A stretch of 64,000 bases of DNA, taken from contig NZ_OY761553.1 of NCBI RefSeq assembly GCF_963664735.1, positions 2,963,501-3,027,500 on the forward strand, given 5' to 3'. The translations under genes were made by a program, and so were the position numbers. Source of the DNA: an uncultured Cohaesibacter sp. Its GTDB lineage: Bacteria > Pseudomonadota > Alphaproteobacteria > Rhizobiales > Cohaesibacteraceae. The notes under the pieces are model-generated. The model saw nothing but the letters and a program-made list of their open reading frames with translations, was not told where the DNA came from and did not search any database. Positions 16,814-26,752 of the stretch are shown piece by piece; position 1 is the stretch's first letter; each line of letters begins with the position of its first letter.

Positions 16814-18964
16814 TCAACCATTGCAAACCGCTTTGCGGTCGGTCTGTGACTGGATGGCCATTTGCAGTTTTTCTGCTGATTGCGGCTTACCGAAATAATA
16901 GCCTTGCGCCTTGTCACAATGCTCAAGTTCCAGATGCTGAACGACGTCTTCTGTTTCCACGCCCTCTGCGATCACTTCCAGGCCCAGAGAATGCCCCAGA
17001 TTGATCGTTGCCCGCACGATGGCGGCATCAGACGGGTTATCGACCAGATCACGCACAAATGACTGATCGATCTTGAGTCGGTCCACAGGGAAGTGCTTCA
17101 CGTATGATAGAGAAGAACAGCCTGTACCAAAGTCATCGATTGAAATCTTGACCCCCAGATCCCTCAACTGCTGCAATTGCAGCGCCACTTGCTTTCGATC
17201 ATGAAGGACAATGCTTTCCGTCAGTTCCAAATCGAGAAGATGCGGCGGCATACCCGTTTCGGACAGAATGCGGGCGACAAGCAGAGGCACCGATTGCCGC
17301 TGGAATTGAACGGGAGACAGGTTCACCCCGATGGTGAATTCCGGAAGACCCATTTCACGCCAGTAGGCGCCCTGTCGGCAGGCCTCGCGGATCACCCATT
17401 CATTGATGGGCATAATGAGGCCGTTGCGTTCGGCTCGCGCCAGAAATTCGCTTGGAGAGACCAGACCACCATGTCCGTCATTCATCCTCAAAAGGGCTTC
17501 ACAACCAATGATGTAGCCGGTTTTAATATCCACCTGCCGCTGATAGAGCAGCTCGAAGCGATTATTCTCCAGAGCTTCGCGCAAGGTATTGTCCAACCGA
17601 CGTTCTTCCCTTGCACGGGCGTCCATATTGGAGACAAAGAAACTGAAGCCGTTGCCATTGGCTGCCTTGGTTCGATACATAGCCAGATCAGCATTGCGCA
17701 TCAAATTTTCATAGCTATTGCCATCTTCGGGATGCACAGAAATTCCGACCGATGCCGTGACCGGCGTAGACAGCTTGATGCCCGCAATTGCGCCCGGCAT
17801 GGCGTGCATCATCGCTTTGCACATATCCTCAATCTGGGTATCGGACGTGATGTTTGACTGCAAAATGGCGAACTCATCTCCGCCCAGACGCGCAACGACA
17901 TCATCTTCTGAGGCAATCCGTTTCAAGCCATCAGCGACGCGCGTGAGCAGTTCATCACCGATCGCATGTCCATGCACGTCATTGACTTGCTTGAAACCAT
18001 CCAGATCGAGCAGATGCAGCGCAAAACGCCCGTCACCACGGCGACATCTGCCTATTTCCCGCTCCACGCGATCACGCAGCAGCGCCCTGTTGGCAAGGCC
18101 TGTGAGCGTGTCATGATGGGCCAAATGATGCAGGTGTGTTTCTGCGGCTTTTCGATCTGTTATGTCTTGGGATGAGGTGACAACACCAACAACCTTTTCG
18201 CCCTCGACGAGCGGTGATTTGGTGGTCAGAAAGACGCGTTTATTGCCGTCTGCACCGGCGATTTCTTCTTCAAAAGATCGAATACCGTGATTGGAGGCGA
18301 TGACGAGCTGGTCGATTGAATCATACCGGTCAGCTATCTGGGAGCCAAAGATTTCTGCTCTATAGCGGCCGACAACCTGCTCCACCTTGAGACCGAGATA
18401 GTTGGCCTGATTGACATTCATGAACAGATAGCAGCCGTCAAGATCCGTGGCACTCACCATGACAGGCAGCGTGTTGATCACATTAACGAGGCGGGATTCA
18501 CTCTCCCGCTGCGTCCAGGCCAGAATGCTTTCGCTCTTTTTGAGGGACTCCAAAAGCGAATTGGCCCTATTTGACAGGACCTTGCTCTGCCTGTGCATTT
18601 TCAGCAAGTTTCGCGCACGCGCTATGAATTCGCGATGATCAACCGGGCTGATGAGCAAATCTGTTGCACCAGCATCCAGTGCTCTGAGACGCAACCGGCG
18701 ATCCTCAAAGACAGTTACAACGATGATCGGAACATCTGCCAGCTTTCGATCGGACCGGATCTGGCCGATAAAGTCATCTCCCTGCATTCCGGGCATGCTG
18801 AAGTCCGTCAGGATCAAATCCGGACTGTTGGCTTCCAGCCAGCTGAGCGCTTCTGCTGGCCCTTCGCAAGTGACTACCTCAATATCGGCTTCAATACGCC
18901 GAGCAATCTGAGCATAAATCTGTCTATTAGTATTCTGATCATCAACGATCAATATAAGTGCCAT
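16814..18964 (-). CDS. Response regulator with PAS, GGDEF and EAL domains (c-di-GMP turnover)
   Basis: A 716-residue cytoplasmic regulator: receiver (1-120, phospho-acceptor Asp54 in LTDFSMPGM), coiled linker, PAS (~160-275), diguanylate cyclase and phosphodiesterase domains. The GGDEF motif is intact (361-365) but the inhibitory RxxD site is absent (SEDD at 352-355). The EAL domain keeps the motif Glu489-Ala-Leu (CEALLRM), NLSPVQF, LELTES, DDFGTG, LKIDQSF and EGVET, so it should hydrolyse c-di-GMP. The receiver lacks the conserved lysine: the usual K-P is S106-P107. First gene of an operon with the hybrid kinase. Net direction (synthesis or breakdown) cannot be told from sequence. Confidence 0.92.
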   Translation of the reverse strand: MALILIVDDQNTNRQIYAQIARRIEADIEVVTCEGPAEALSWLEANSPDLILTDFSMPGMQGDDFIGQIRSDRKLADVPIIVVTVFEDRRLRLRALDAGATDLLISPVDHREFIARARNLLKMHRQSKVLSNRANSLLESLKKSESILAWTQRESESRLVNVINTLPVMVSATDLDGCYLFMNVNQANYLGLKVEQVVGRYRAEIFGSQIADRYDSIDQLVIASNHGIRSFEEEIAGADGNKRVFLTTKSPLVEGEKVVGVVTSSQDITDRKAAETHLHHLAHHDTLTGLANRALLRDRVEREIGRCRRGDGRFALHLLDLDGFKQVNDVHGHAIGDELLTRVADGLKRIASEDDVVARLGGDEFAILQSNITSDTQIEDMCKAMMHAMPGAIAGIKLSTPVTASVGISVHPEDGNSYENLMRNADLAMYRTKAANGNGFSFFVSNMDARAREERRLDNTLREALENNRFELLYQRQVDIKTGYIIGCEALLRMNDGHGGLVSPSEFLARAERNGLIMPINEWVIREACRQGAYWREMGLPEFTIGVNLSPVQFQRQSVPLLVARILSETGMPPHLLDLELTESIVLHDRKQVALQLQQLRDLGVKISIDDFGTGCSSLSYVKHFPVDRLKIDQSFVRDLVDNPSDAAIVRATINLGHSLGLEVIAEGVETEDVVQHLELEHCDKAQGYYFGKPQSAEKLQMAIQSQTDRKAVCNG

Positions 18965-19183
18965 TTCGAGCCCCGCGTGTCCCCTATGCGTAATTCGCTC
19001 TTCCCCAAGAGCGAAGGCTTTGACGATAATGGCGCTAGACTAGGGCAAAGATGTTAATGGCACAGGCCAAAAATTCTGATTGCAGAGCTTAGAGCGCTAA
19101 AAGCTGGCGGTAACGTAAATAATCCATTGATATGCGCGCTGGATTAACAAGCTTTTCACGAATGGCTGTGGCTTGAGGCGGGA

Positions 19184-20665
19184 TCAGCGCAAACCACTCC
19201 ACGGATCATCAGATCGCACCTTGCCCACTTTTTTAGCGGATTGCTTTTCGAGTGCAGCGATCTGGCGAGCCTTGGCGACCACGGCAGCGGCTTGTGGATC
19301 GTGGGCAACATATTCCTTGCGACTGCCGGAAACGGTCAATTGTCCCGTTGCTGCAAGATAGCTGTAAATGGCGATAACGCTGTCAGCCTGCGAATAGATT
19401 TTCAATTCCTTGGCATCCAGCAGCGAGACTTCGGCGTCCAGAATATCAAGATAAGAGCGTTGTCCGGCCTTCTCTTCCATTTTTATGCCGCGCAAAAGAT
19501 TGATTGCAGCATTAACTTCCGAGGAAGCTTGCTTGACGGAGGCAACCGCAGCCTTGTAGCGCAGGAACTGCTCGCGAGCGCCAGCCTTTATTCTGGCTGC
19601 CAGCGCGTTGGTCTGATGAACCTGCTGGCTTCTGGCAGCCCGAGCCCTTTGCACCTCTGCAAGCCGTGCGCCGCCATCAAACAGTGGCAGACTCAAACGC
19701 AAGGACAGGCTTCGGTCCGACTTGTTGGTTTCCGCGGCGCTTGATGCGACATTCTGGGAGAATTCGCCCGTCAGATCCAGCGTGGGCAGAAATGCGCCCT
19801 GCGCAGATTTCACGGCATAGTCGGCAGCCTTGTCAGTAGCTCTGGACGCTCTCAGATCCGGATGCATGCGGACGGCCTTCTGTTCGGCCTCTTCCGGTGT
19901 CTGGGGCAAGAAGTTCACCGGCATTTGCGGATAGATCAACTCGCCGGGCTTGTAACCAACCAAAGCTTCATAGCGCCCTGACGCGCCGCCAAGGTCTGCA
20001 TGAGCCCCTTCCAGAGAGGCTCGGGCACGGAAAAGAAGTGCTTCGGTTTTGGAAAGATCGGTTTTTGTCAACTCGCCAGCACGGATACGGGCTTTCGTTG
20101 CTCTTCTCTGTTTTTCGAGATTGGCCACATGCTGTTGCCGCAAAACGATCATCTGGCGGGCGGCATAGACATCCATATAAGCCTTTACCGCTTCAAGAAG
20201 GATTTCCCTCTCCCGATTGCGCATCTGATAATAGCCCGATTTCTCTTCATATTTGGCCTTGATCAGATTGTTTCGGGTTTGAAAGCCATTGAAGAGCCGC
20301 TGACTGGCCTTGATGCCATACTGGCTGGTTCTCGTGCGCTCGGTGTATCCGACTTTGAGCTTTTCTTCGACCATTGACTGGGCGGCGTAAGCGCTGACCT
20401 GCGGCATAAAGGCTGAATTGGCCTTTTGCGTCAGAGCTTTCTTCACTTCCAGCCCGGCTTCTTCGGCCTGAATATCGGGGTTGTTGTCATAAACGTCATA
20501 GAGCATCTGTGCCAGATTATCCGCCCGGACAGGTGCCGCCACAAAAGAAACACTGGCCAGAAGCATTGCCCCGGCAAGCAAATTGCATGCCCGCATCGTC
20601 ATCGAAGGCGCACTTGCGCCATCATTGACTTCTTCTGCCCGTACCCGGTTGCTTCTGCTACACAT
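19184..20665 (-). CDS. TolC family outer membrane protein of type I secretion
   Basis: A 493-residue TolC-type outer-membrane channel. A signal peptide ends near VAAPVRA-D; before it are about 25 extra residues, and an ATG at 20602 (codon 22) is an alternative start. The mature protein starts with the family phrase LAQMLYDVYDNNPDIQAEEAGLEVKK. Two OEP repeats follow, with the KASQRLFNGFQTRNNL and RLSLPLFDGGARLAEVQRARA strand-helix signatures, and the second ends near QRSYLDILDAEVSLLDAKE. It is the last gene of the leftward secretion cluster (ABC, ABC, HlyD, TolC), 198 bases after the HlyD gene, and should complete the channel for the divergent giant adhesin. Confidence 0.92.
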   Translation of the reverse strand: MCSRSNRVRAEEVNDGASAPSMTMRACNLLAGAMLLASVSFVAAPVRADNLAQMLYDVYDNNPDIQAEEAGLEVKKALTQKANSAFMPQVSAYAAQSMVEEKLKVGYTERTRTSQYGIKASQRLFNGFQTRNNLIKAKYEEKSGYYQMRNREREILLEAVKAYMDVYAARQMIVLRQQHVANLEKQRRATKARIRAGELTKTDLSKTEALLFRARASLEGAHADLGGASGRYEALVGYKPGELIYPQMPVNFLPQTPEEAEQKAVRMHPDLRASRATDKAADYAVKSAQGAFLPTLDLTGEFSQNVASSAAETNKSDRSLSLRLSLPLFDGGARLAEVQRARAARSQQVHQTNALAARIKAGAREQFLRYKAAVASVKQASSEVNAAINLLRGIKMEEKAGQRSYLDILDAEVSLLDAKELKIYSQADSVIAIYSYLAATGQLTVSGSRKEYVAHDPQAAAVVAKARQIAALEKQSAKKVGKVRSDDPWSGLR

Positions 20666-20863
20666 AACTGTTTATTCCAGCCTAGAGGACGGAATCGTCC
20701 AATTCGCTTTCACGATCTACCTCGTTACAGTTTTAGAAAATTATGGTTAACAAAGGGAAAATTCCCGAGTACCTATATAGCTTATCGGTAAAAATAACTA
20801 TTCCGCTGGAGTGGTGCAGATGAAACAGGGGCCGATATTAGGATTTTTGCTGATTGTATCGCT

Positions 20864-22198
20864 TTACCGTTCAGAGAAAGCGACATCCATGGACCGATAA
20901 ACCGGTTTAAGCAAATAGCGTGCGAGGGATTTTGATCCTGTGACGATATCAGCCGTCACAACCATACCCGGCAGCACCGGATAAGCCATGCCTTTTCGCT
21001 TGAACTCATTCTGATCGAGCGCAATTTGCACTTTGAAATATGGCTGACCGTTTTCATCCTCGAATGAGCTGGCCGAGACGTTTTTTACATTGCCTTGTAA
21101 TGAACCAAACACATAGGGATCAAAGGAAGAAACCGTAACCTTGGCTTCGGCATTCAGTGCGATATGTCCGATATCCTTGGGATTAACGCGCACTTCTGCA
21201 ACAATTTTGCGATCATCCGGCACAATGCGTGCGACGACCTCTCCAGACCGGACAACAGCACCCACCGTATTGATTGGCAGTTCCTGAACGATCCCGTCGG
21301 TTGGCGCAGTCAAGTCCAGGCTGGACACTCGGTCCTGCTGTTTGGTCAGAAGACGGTTGACCTCAGCAAGCTCGCTGGCATTCTTGGTTTTTTCCTTGGC
21401 CAGATCGCTGAATATTTTGGCGCGCGCCTCGTCGAGCTGGATTTGGGCTTCTCTGGCCTGTTCCTTTGTCGTGGAGACCTTGCCATCAAGGGTATAGAGA
21501 CGCGAATGCGCTTCTTCCAGTGTCGCTTCCGCCTCAAGCAGTGAGCGCCTGGAGGCATATTGCTGCTTGAACAAGCCACTGAGCATCTCATATTGCTCTT
21601 GGGCAATTTCGGAGCGCTTCACTGCGCTTTTATGTTCGGACAAGGCTGCGCGATATTCGGCTTCCCGTCGCGCCAATTGCGAGGCATATTTGGCAAGTTC
21701 ACGGTTGATGCGCTCTTTTTCGGATGTAAAGAAACGCATCTGGGCATTGGCTACGTCGCTATCAAAGTGCGCATCCGCCGCCAGAGAAAGGGTTGGTTCT
21801 TCTTGCAGGAGAGCGTCAAGCGCTGCCACGGACATGCGCAGGGACGCAGACCGAATGGCGAGTTGATCGCGTTCACTTTCCGTAGCCGTTGGACGCAACC
21901 GGACCAACGGTTGCCCGGCCTTGACCCGATCGCCTTCGCGAACGAGAATCTGATCGATATATCCGCCTTCCAGATGCTGAACCGTCTGCACGGAACCAAT
22001 GGGTTGAATCTGCCCGCCAGCATGGGTCACTTCAAGCACGGAAGTGACGAATGCCCACACGATGAACACACCCAGAAACACCAAACAGCCCGTTACCACA
22101 TAGGCAAACAGCTGCGGAGGCTGCTCAGCCTCCAGCGCCAGCGGCAGTGTCAATGTCTTGGAATCAAGACCGGTGTTTTTAGACACAAACAACTTCAC
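20864..22198 (-). CDS. HlyD family type I secretion adaptor
   Basis: A 444-residue membrane fusion protein bridging the ABC exporter and TolC. One membrane anchor lies at residues ~30-53 (LFAYVVTGCLVFLGVFIVWAF). The lipoyl/barrel-sandwich motif VQHLEGGYIDQILVREGDRVKAGQPLVRL is at ~73-102, then a long coiled-coil hairpin (~115-300), the returning lipoyl half (LDLTAPTDGIVQELPINTVGAVV) and the C-terminal beta-barrel ending in LPGMVVTADIVTGSKSLARYLLKPV, the type I signature. The predicted start is GTG; no strong ribosome site is seen. It follows the second ABC gene after 193 bases. Confidence 0.93.
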   Translation of the reverse strand: MKLFVSKNTGLDSKTLTLPLALEAEQPPQLFAYVVTGCLVFLGVFIVWAFVTSVLEVTHAGGQIQPIGSVQTVQHLEGGYIDQILVREGDRVKAGQPLVRLRPTATESERDQLAIRSASLRMSVAALDALLQEEPTLSLAADAHFDSDVANAQMRFFTSEKERINRELAKYASQLARREAEYRAALSEHKSAVKRSEIAQEQYEMLSGLFKQQYASRRSLLEAEATLEEAHSRLYTLDGKVSTTKEQAREAQIQLDEARAKIFSDLAKEKTKNASELAEVNRLLTKQQDRVSSLDLTAPTDGIVQELPINTVGAVVRSGEVVARIVPDDRKIVAEVRVNPKDIGHIALNAEAKVTVSSFDPYVFGSLQGNVKNVSASSFEDENGQPYFKVQIALDQNEFKRKGMAYPVLPGMVVTADIVTGSKSLARYLLKPVYRSMDVAFSER

Positions 22199-22391
22199 AG
22201 ATTTAAACCCTGAAAAAGCCTTCCCTCGCGAATGAACGATGGATGCAAGGCTCTTTTCATATCACGCTTACCCAGATGAGAGTGATCCCGCGCACTTGCA
22301 ACAAGCGCACGCCACCACACCCGTCTCTACAATAGCTCTTCTAGGGTTAATACATTCTTGCCCAAAAACAGCAACAAATCCGGAATCTTCG

Positions 22392-24944
22392 TCAGGCTAC
22401 GGATTTATTGAAAGAATCCAGCTGTGGCAGGACTTTATCGGGAGGGCCGTTCATGATTATCTGCCCTTCATGCAACACCAGAATACGGTCTGCCATCTTC
22501 ATGTGGCTTGGGCGTTGGGTCGTAAAGAGTATTGTCGCGCTGCCTCGCAGGCGGTCCAGATGCGCCATAAATTTCTTGTCTGTTTCAAAGTCCAGATAGT
22601 TGGCAGGCTCGTCCAGGAAATAATAGGTCGCCGATTTACTGAAACTGCGGCAAAGCAACAGCTTTTGCATGAGCATATCCGACATCTGATGGACAACCTC
22701 TGCCTTGAGGCGTGTGTTCAGGCCCTCGGGCAAATCCGGATGATCGGCCGGAACGTTAAACGTCTCCATCAGATCTTTCATCTTGGCAAGATCTGTTTGC
22801 GGATCGTTCAGATGGAAATTCTGCTCCACCGTGCCATAGAAGAAAGTCGCGTTATCCGGTTGGTAGCTGATTTCAAACCTCAGCTCGCCCAGATCGATCT
22901 GCCGAATATCCAGATGGTCAAACCCAACAGCACCAGCAACCGGACGATATAGGCCGGCCAACAGCTTGAGGAGTGTGGTTTTTCCGCCGCCGCTTGGCCC
23001 GGTTATGGCGACGATCTCTCCGGGGTTGATCACGATGTTGGCGCTCTTGATCGCGGCATCGGCAGCCTGAGGATATCGGAAAGCAAGATTCTTGGTTGAT
23101 ATGAACCCCTTGAATTGCCGTGAAATACTCGGCACCACGCCCGGCACCCGCTCGGGCTGCGTGCGCATCAGGTTGTTCACCATGCGCACCGCTTCGATCA
23201 GTTTTCCAATACGGGACAAACTGAGAAATGCGTTCTGAAGAGGAGCCAGGACACGCCAGATCAGAGCCATGATGGCAATCAGACCGCCAACACCAAGATC
23301 CCCTTCCATGACCATGATGGTACCCGTTCCCAGCGTGGTGATACCGGCTGCCATGGAAAGAGCCTGGCTGATGGTTTGCACCTGTCGCGAAAAATGCAGG
23401 GCTCTGAAATCTAATGCGGCAAAGCTGGCCGATGCATCTTCATAGCGTTTTTGCCAGATTTCCTCTCCCCCGACATTCTTGATTTCGCGGTGCATCAGAA
23501 ACAGTTCCATCATGATGTTCTGTTTCTTCGACTTGGCATCACCCGATTGCATGGTCTGGCGTTTGGCGATGGGCACGGTAACCAGGGCAAGGATCGCATA
23601 CAGGACCACCAGCATGGACGGAATAGCCGCGATCCAGCCGCCAATCAGCGCGATGGCCGTAATGAAAACCAGAACGAAGGGCAGATCCAGAACTGCGGTT
23701 CCGAACGAGCCTAAAAAGATTTCCCGCAGTTTTTCAAACTGCCTCAGGCGTGCCAGCTGCGACCCCATGGAGGCGTTTTGAACCATGGTGTAAGGCAGAT
23801 AGAGCAATCTTTGAAAGACTTCGACCGAAAGCGCGGTATCAAATCTTGCTCCGATATAGGCAAGGATACGGGTTCTCAGCGCCCTTAAGGCATAGTCTGC
23901 GGCGACAATCATGCCGACGCCAAAGACGAACATCATCAAGCTGGTAGGAGCTTTTGACGGGATCGCATAGCCATAAACAGTCATGATGAAAATCGGCACG
24001 GCCATCGCCGCCAGGTTGATTCCGAAGTTGATCACGAACAAAGAGAAGAACAGCTTGCGGAACGATGCTGCCGCATGGGTGACCCAGCCGAAGGACTGAA
24101 TGAAGCGCGTGCGATTGGAAACATCAAGCGGTTTTACATGATAGATGACTTCTGGCTGGGATGGACAGGCAATGGTCTCTTCCTCACCCGTCAGCCCGTT
24201 GAAGCAAACCGCAGTTTCTGCGCCATAGTCAACCGAGAGAATGATGCGGACAATACCGGTTTCATCTTTGTAGAGGCACGGAAGCTTTTCTTCCGACAAC
24301 CGGTTAAGGCGCACTTCATCTGCAATGGCAACATAGTTCAGCCGCGTGAAAACCGCCCTGAGACCGGTGATGTCATGCACTGTGTTGAAATGCGGAAGCA
24401 CCTGCGCCAGATGTCTGCCGCTGCCACCCCATCCAACCAAAGCAAGCAGGACCTGAACACAGCGCCCCGCAGAGCTTTGATAATCTATGCCCGACCATCG
24501 TTCGGAAATGCCCAGCCGCTGTTCGAAATCCGAAAATGGCACCTGCTGAGCATATTGATCGTCATAATCGGGGCGCTCGATTGCGTCATCCCCTTGGTCA
24601 AATATCAGGCCTTGCTCGCTTGTTTGCGTAACATCATCATGATGAAGCACGGCGGCACGAGGCTCGCCAGTCTCCAGATCCTCAGACAGATGATGATCGG
24701 CGGAATAGTCCGCCAGCTCCGACAGGCTTATGTCGCCTTCCCCAAGCCTATGGGCAACATCAGATAAGGACGCTCCCTCAAGGTCATTCTTTGAAGGCTG
24801 CTTGAGCAATAGCGGTTTGCCGCGCTTTTTGCTCTTGTTGCTGCGTTTGGCAGGAACAATCGGCTTGATATCTATTTTGGGAGTGACGTCGTTTAAAGAC
24901 TGGTTCCCCGTAGCCTCGTCGATCCTTGTCCTATCCTCGCTCAT
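22392..24944 (-). CDS. Type I secretion ABC subunit with C39-like domain and degenerate ATPase motifs
   Basis: An 850-residue ABC half-transporter. Residues 1-150 are acidic and low-complexity, ~155-275 resemble a C39-like domain without a catalytic cysteine at the expected place, ~295-585 form the membrane domain and ~610-850 the nucleotide-binding domain. Walker A is intact (GPSGGGKTT, 649-657) and so is Walker B (FLDEP, Asp778-Glu779). The signature is HQMSDML (752-758) instead of LSGGQ, the Q-loop reads SYQPDN with Asp in the glutamine position, and the switch histidine is Gln810 (TTQRPS). It overlaps the preceding ABC gene by four bases (ATGA) with a GGAGG site, so the two are probably made in equal amounts and dimerise. 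Presumed exporter of the divergent adhesin. Confidence 0.87.
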   Translation of the reverse strand: MSEDRTRIDEATGNQSLNDVTPKIDIKPIVPAKRSNKSKKRGKPLLLKQPSKNDLEGASLSDVAHRLGEGDISLSELADYSADHHLSEDLETGEPRAAVLHHDDVTQTSEQGLIFDQGDDAIERPDYDDQYAQQVPFSDFEQRLGISERWSGIDYQSSAGRCVQVLLALVGWGGSGRHLAQVLPHFNTVHDITGLRAVFTRLNYVAIADEVRLNRLSEEKLPCLYKDETGIVRIILSVDYGAETAVCFNGLTGEEETIACPSQPEVIYHVKPLDVSNRTRFIQSFGWVTHAAASFRKLFFSLFVINFGINLAAMAVPIFIMTVYGYAIPSKAPTSLMMFVFGVGMIVAADYALRALRTRILAYIGARFDTALSVEVFQRLLYLPYTMVQNASMGSQLARLRQFEKLREIFLGSFGTAVLDLPFVLVFITAIALIGGWIAAIPSMLVVLYAILALVTVPIAKRQTMQSGDAKSKKQNIMMELFLMHREIKNVGGEEIWQKRYEDASASFAALDFRALHFSRQVQTISQALSMAAGITTLGTGTIMVMEGDLGVGGLIAIMALIWRVLAPLQNAFLSLSRIGKLIEAVRMVNNLMRTQPERVPGVVPSISRQFKGFISTKNLAFRYPQAADAAIKSANIVINPGEIVAITGPSGGGKTTLLKLLAGLYRPVAGAVGFDHLDIRQIDLGELRFEISYQPDNATFFYGTVEQNFHLNDPQTDLAKMKDLMETFNVPADHPDLPEGLNTRLKAEVVHQMSDMLMQKLLLCRSFSKSATYYFLDEPANYLDFETDKKFMAHLDRLRGSATILFTTQRPSHMKMADRILVLHEGQIIMNGPPDKVLPQLDSFNKSVA

Positions 24945-26752
24945 GCGGCACCTCCAAGCGCAGACTTGGCCGCTTCGGCAGGGCTCTGAGCCTGTGCTTT
25001 TGCAGGCAGTGAGGCGGTATCAAGGATCTGTAAACCTCCGTCCTTGAGAATATATTTCTCATCAGCCAGCGACAGGAAGGACGGTCTGTTTGACAGGAAG
25101 ACAATCGTCATACTGCCACGCAACTCTTCCAGCCCCTTGCGCAACAGGGCGTCCGAGCGTTGGTCCAGCAGTCCATTTGCCTCTTCCAAAATGAGAACCT
25201 GCGGTTTTTGGGCAATGGCACGGGCAATGCAGATTCTCTGGCGGAAACTGGGCGGTAAAGCCTCGTTGCCCCCCATACCCAGCGTCATGTCATAGCCATA
25301 GGGCAGCAACTGGATATCATTTTCCAAACCGATCAACTGAGCTGCATATCGCGCTTGCTGCAGCCCTTCCCTCGGATTGAACAGAGTGAGATTTTCAAGA
25401 ATTGTACCGCTGAAGATCGCCGGGCTATTGGGCACATAGGCAATCTCTCTTGCTGTATTTGCAGCGACCAGCGCGTCAAGCGGCTGGCCTCCGATGGTCA
25501 CATGGCCCGCATCCGGCATGACCTTGGCACGTAACATGCGAAGAAAATGATGGTCGTCGCTCACCTCATTGCCCCGAATGCCGATAATGGCTCCGTGGGG
25601 AATGGTCATCGAAATGTGATAATCAGCAAGTTCATCACCCATACGGGATTTGATGACCACATCCTTCAGCTCGATATCCCCGCTGGACAATTCAATTTTT
25701 GGATTGATCTTGTTTGGCTCCGGATTGATCGACAGCAATTCATCGACATTCTGTTTGACCAGATCAAAGTTGCTCAGCTCGCTCCAGGAACGAATGGACC
25801 GGACCAACACTTCCACAGCACGGCCGCCAAGCAAAAGGCAGCAGGCCAGCGAACCGATGGATTGCGTTCCTTCGATCACGAGCAGGGCCCCGCTTGACAC
25901 GATCGTTATCATGGTGATGGAAGCGAAGGATGCGCTGAGCGACTGTGTCGCTCCGTCCAGCTTGACCGAGCGGTGAAACGCAACAGCAATCGACTCTTGC
26001 AGCCTTTCATAACGGCGCATCATTTGGGGCTCGCAGGCCATCGTCTTGATGGCTTCTATGCCGGACAGCGCCTCGATGACAAAGTCATATTTTCTGCGAT
26101 CCAGTTGCTGGCGCTCATCCTGCAAATCCTGAATTGCCCTTGCCCGCACAAGCAAGCGCCATGCAAATAGCGAGAAGACGCAGACAAGCAGCCCCGCGAT
26201 CAGCGGGCTGACAATCGCCATGACGCCAAGAAAGATGAAAATGAAGGGCAGATCCACCAAGCCCATGCGCGCTGGACCGGCAAACATTCTGGCTGTTACC
26301 GAAAGGGCATTCATACGGTCAATATGGGTACTGGCTGGATTCTTTTCCAAAGCTTCCGGGGTCGCGTTCAAGACGCGCTGGATCGCCTCGACGCCGGAAA
26401 TATAGTCGATATAGGAAGAAGACCATCCTGAAATGTGAGACCGAACGACCTTGAGCAGGGTGTCCACGACCAGCACGACAACCAGACCTGATATCAAATA
26501 GAACAAAGTGGAGTAGGAATGATTCGGAATGATGCGGTCGTAAATCTGAAGAATGACCAACGGCATCCCAAGACCAAGCATGTTGATGACAAAGGAGGCT
26601 GCCATGATCCGCTTAGGAACACGCACCTGTTCAGCAAACCAGGTGCTTTTCAGGGATTTTGGCGGCTGAAATACGTCATGAAAGCGCAAAACGCCTGCTT
26701 TGAAAGCAGCGATTGGGCCTTTCGATCTTTCAGCCTCGGAACCAGTCGTCAT
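24941..26752 (-). CDS. Type I secretion ABC subunit with non-consensus nucleotide-binding site
   Basis: A 603-residue ABC half-transporter with a membrane domain (~50-330) similar to other type I exporters (IYDRIIPNHSYSTLFYL, FVIEALSGIEAIKTM) and no peptidase-like domain. Its ATPase domain is strongly altered. The Walker A position reads GIRGNEVSDD (391-400), so the essential lysine is Val397. The Q-loop is YVPNS (Gln to Asn442). The signature is LPPSFRQR (499-506). Walker B is LILEEA with the Asp changed to Glu523, while the catalytic-position Glu524 remains. The switch histidine is Asn555 (LSNRPS). The protein is probably unable to hydrolyse ATP itself. First gene of the secretion operon; the next ABC gene overlaps it by four bases. 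Confidence 0.87.
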   Translation of the reverse strand: MTTGSEAERSKGPIAAFKAGVLRFHDVFQPPKSLKSTWFAEQVRVPKRIMAASFVINMLGLGMPLVILQIYDRIIPNHSYSTLFYLISGLVVVLVVDTLLKVVRSHISGWSSSYIDYISGVEAIQRVLNATPEALEKNPASTHIDRMNALSVTARMFAGPARMGLVDLPFIFIFLGVMAIVSPLIAGLLVCVFSLFAWRLLVRARAIQDLQDERQQLDRRKYDFVIEALSGIEAIKTMACEPQMMRRYERLQESIAVAFHRSVKLDGATQSLSASFASITMITIVSSGALLVIEGTQSIGSLACCLLLGGRAVEVLVRSIRSWSELSNFDLVKQNVDELLSINPEPNKINPKIELSSGDIELKDVVIKSRMGDELADYHISMTIPHGAIIGIRGNEVSDDHHFLRMLRAKVMPDAGHVTIGGQPLDALVAANTAREIAYVPNSPAIFSGTILENLTLFNPREGLQQARYAAQLIGLENDIQLLPYGYDMTLGMGGNEALPPSFRQRICIARAIAQKPQVLILEEANGLLDQRSDALLRKGLEELRGSMTIVFLSNRPSFLSLADEKYILKDGGLQILDTASLPAKAQAQSPAEAAKSALGGAA

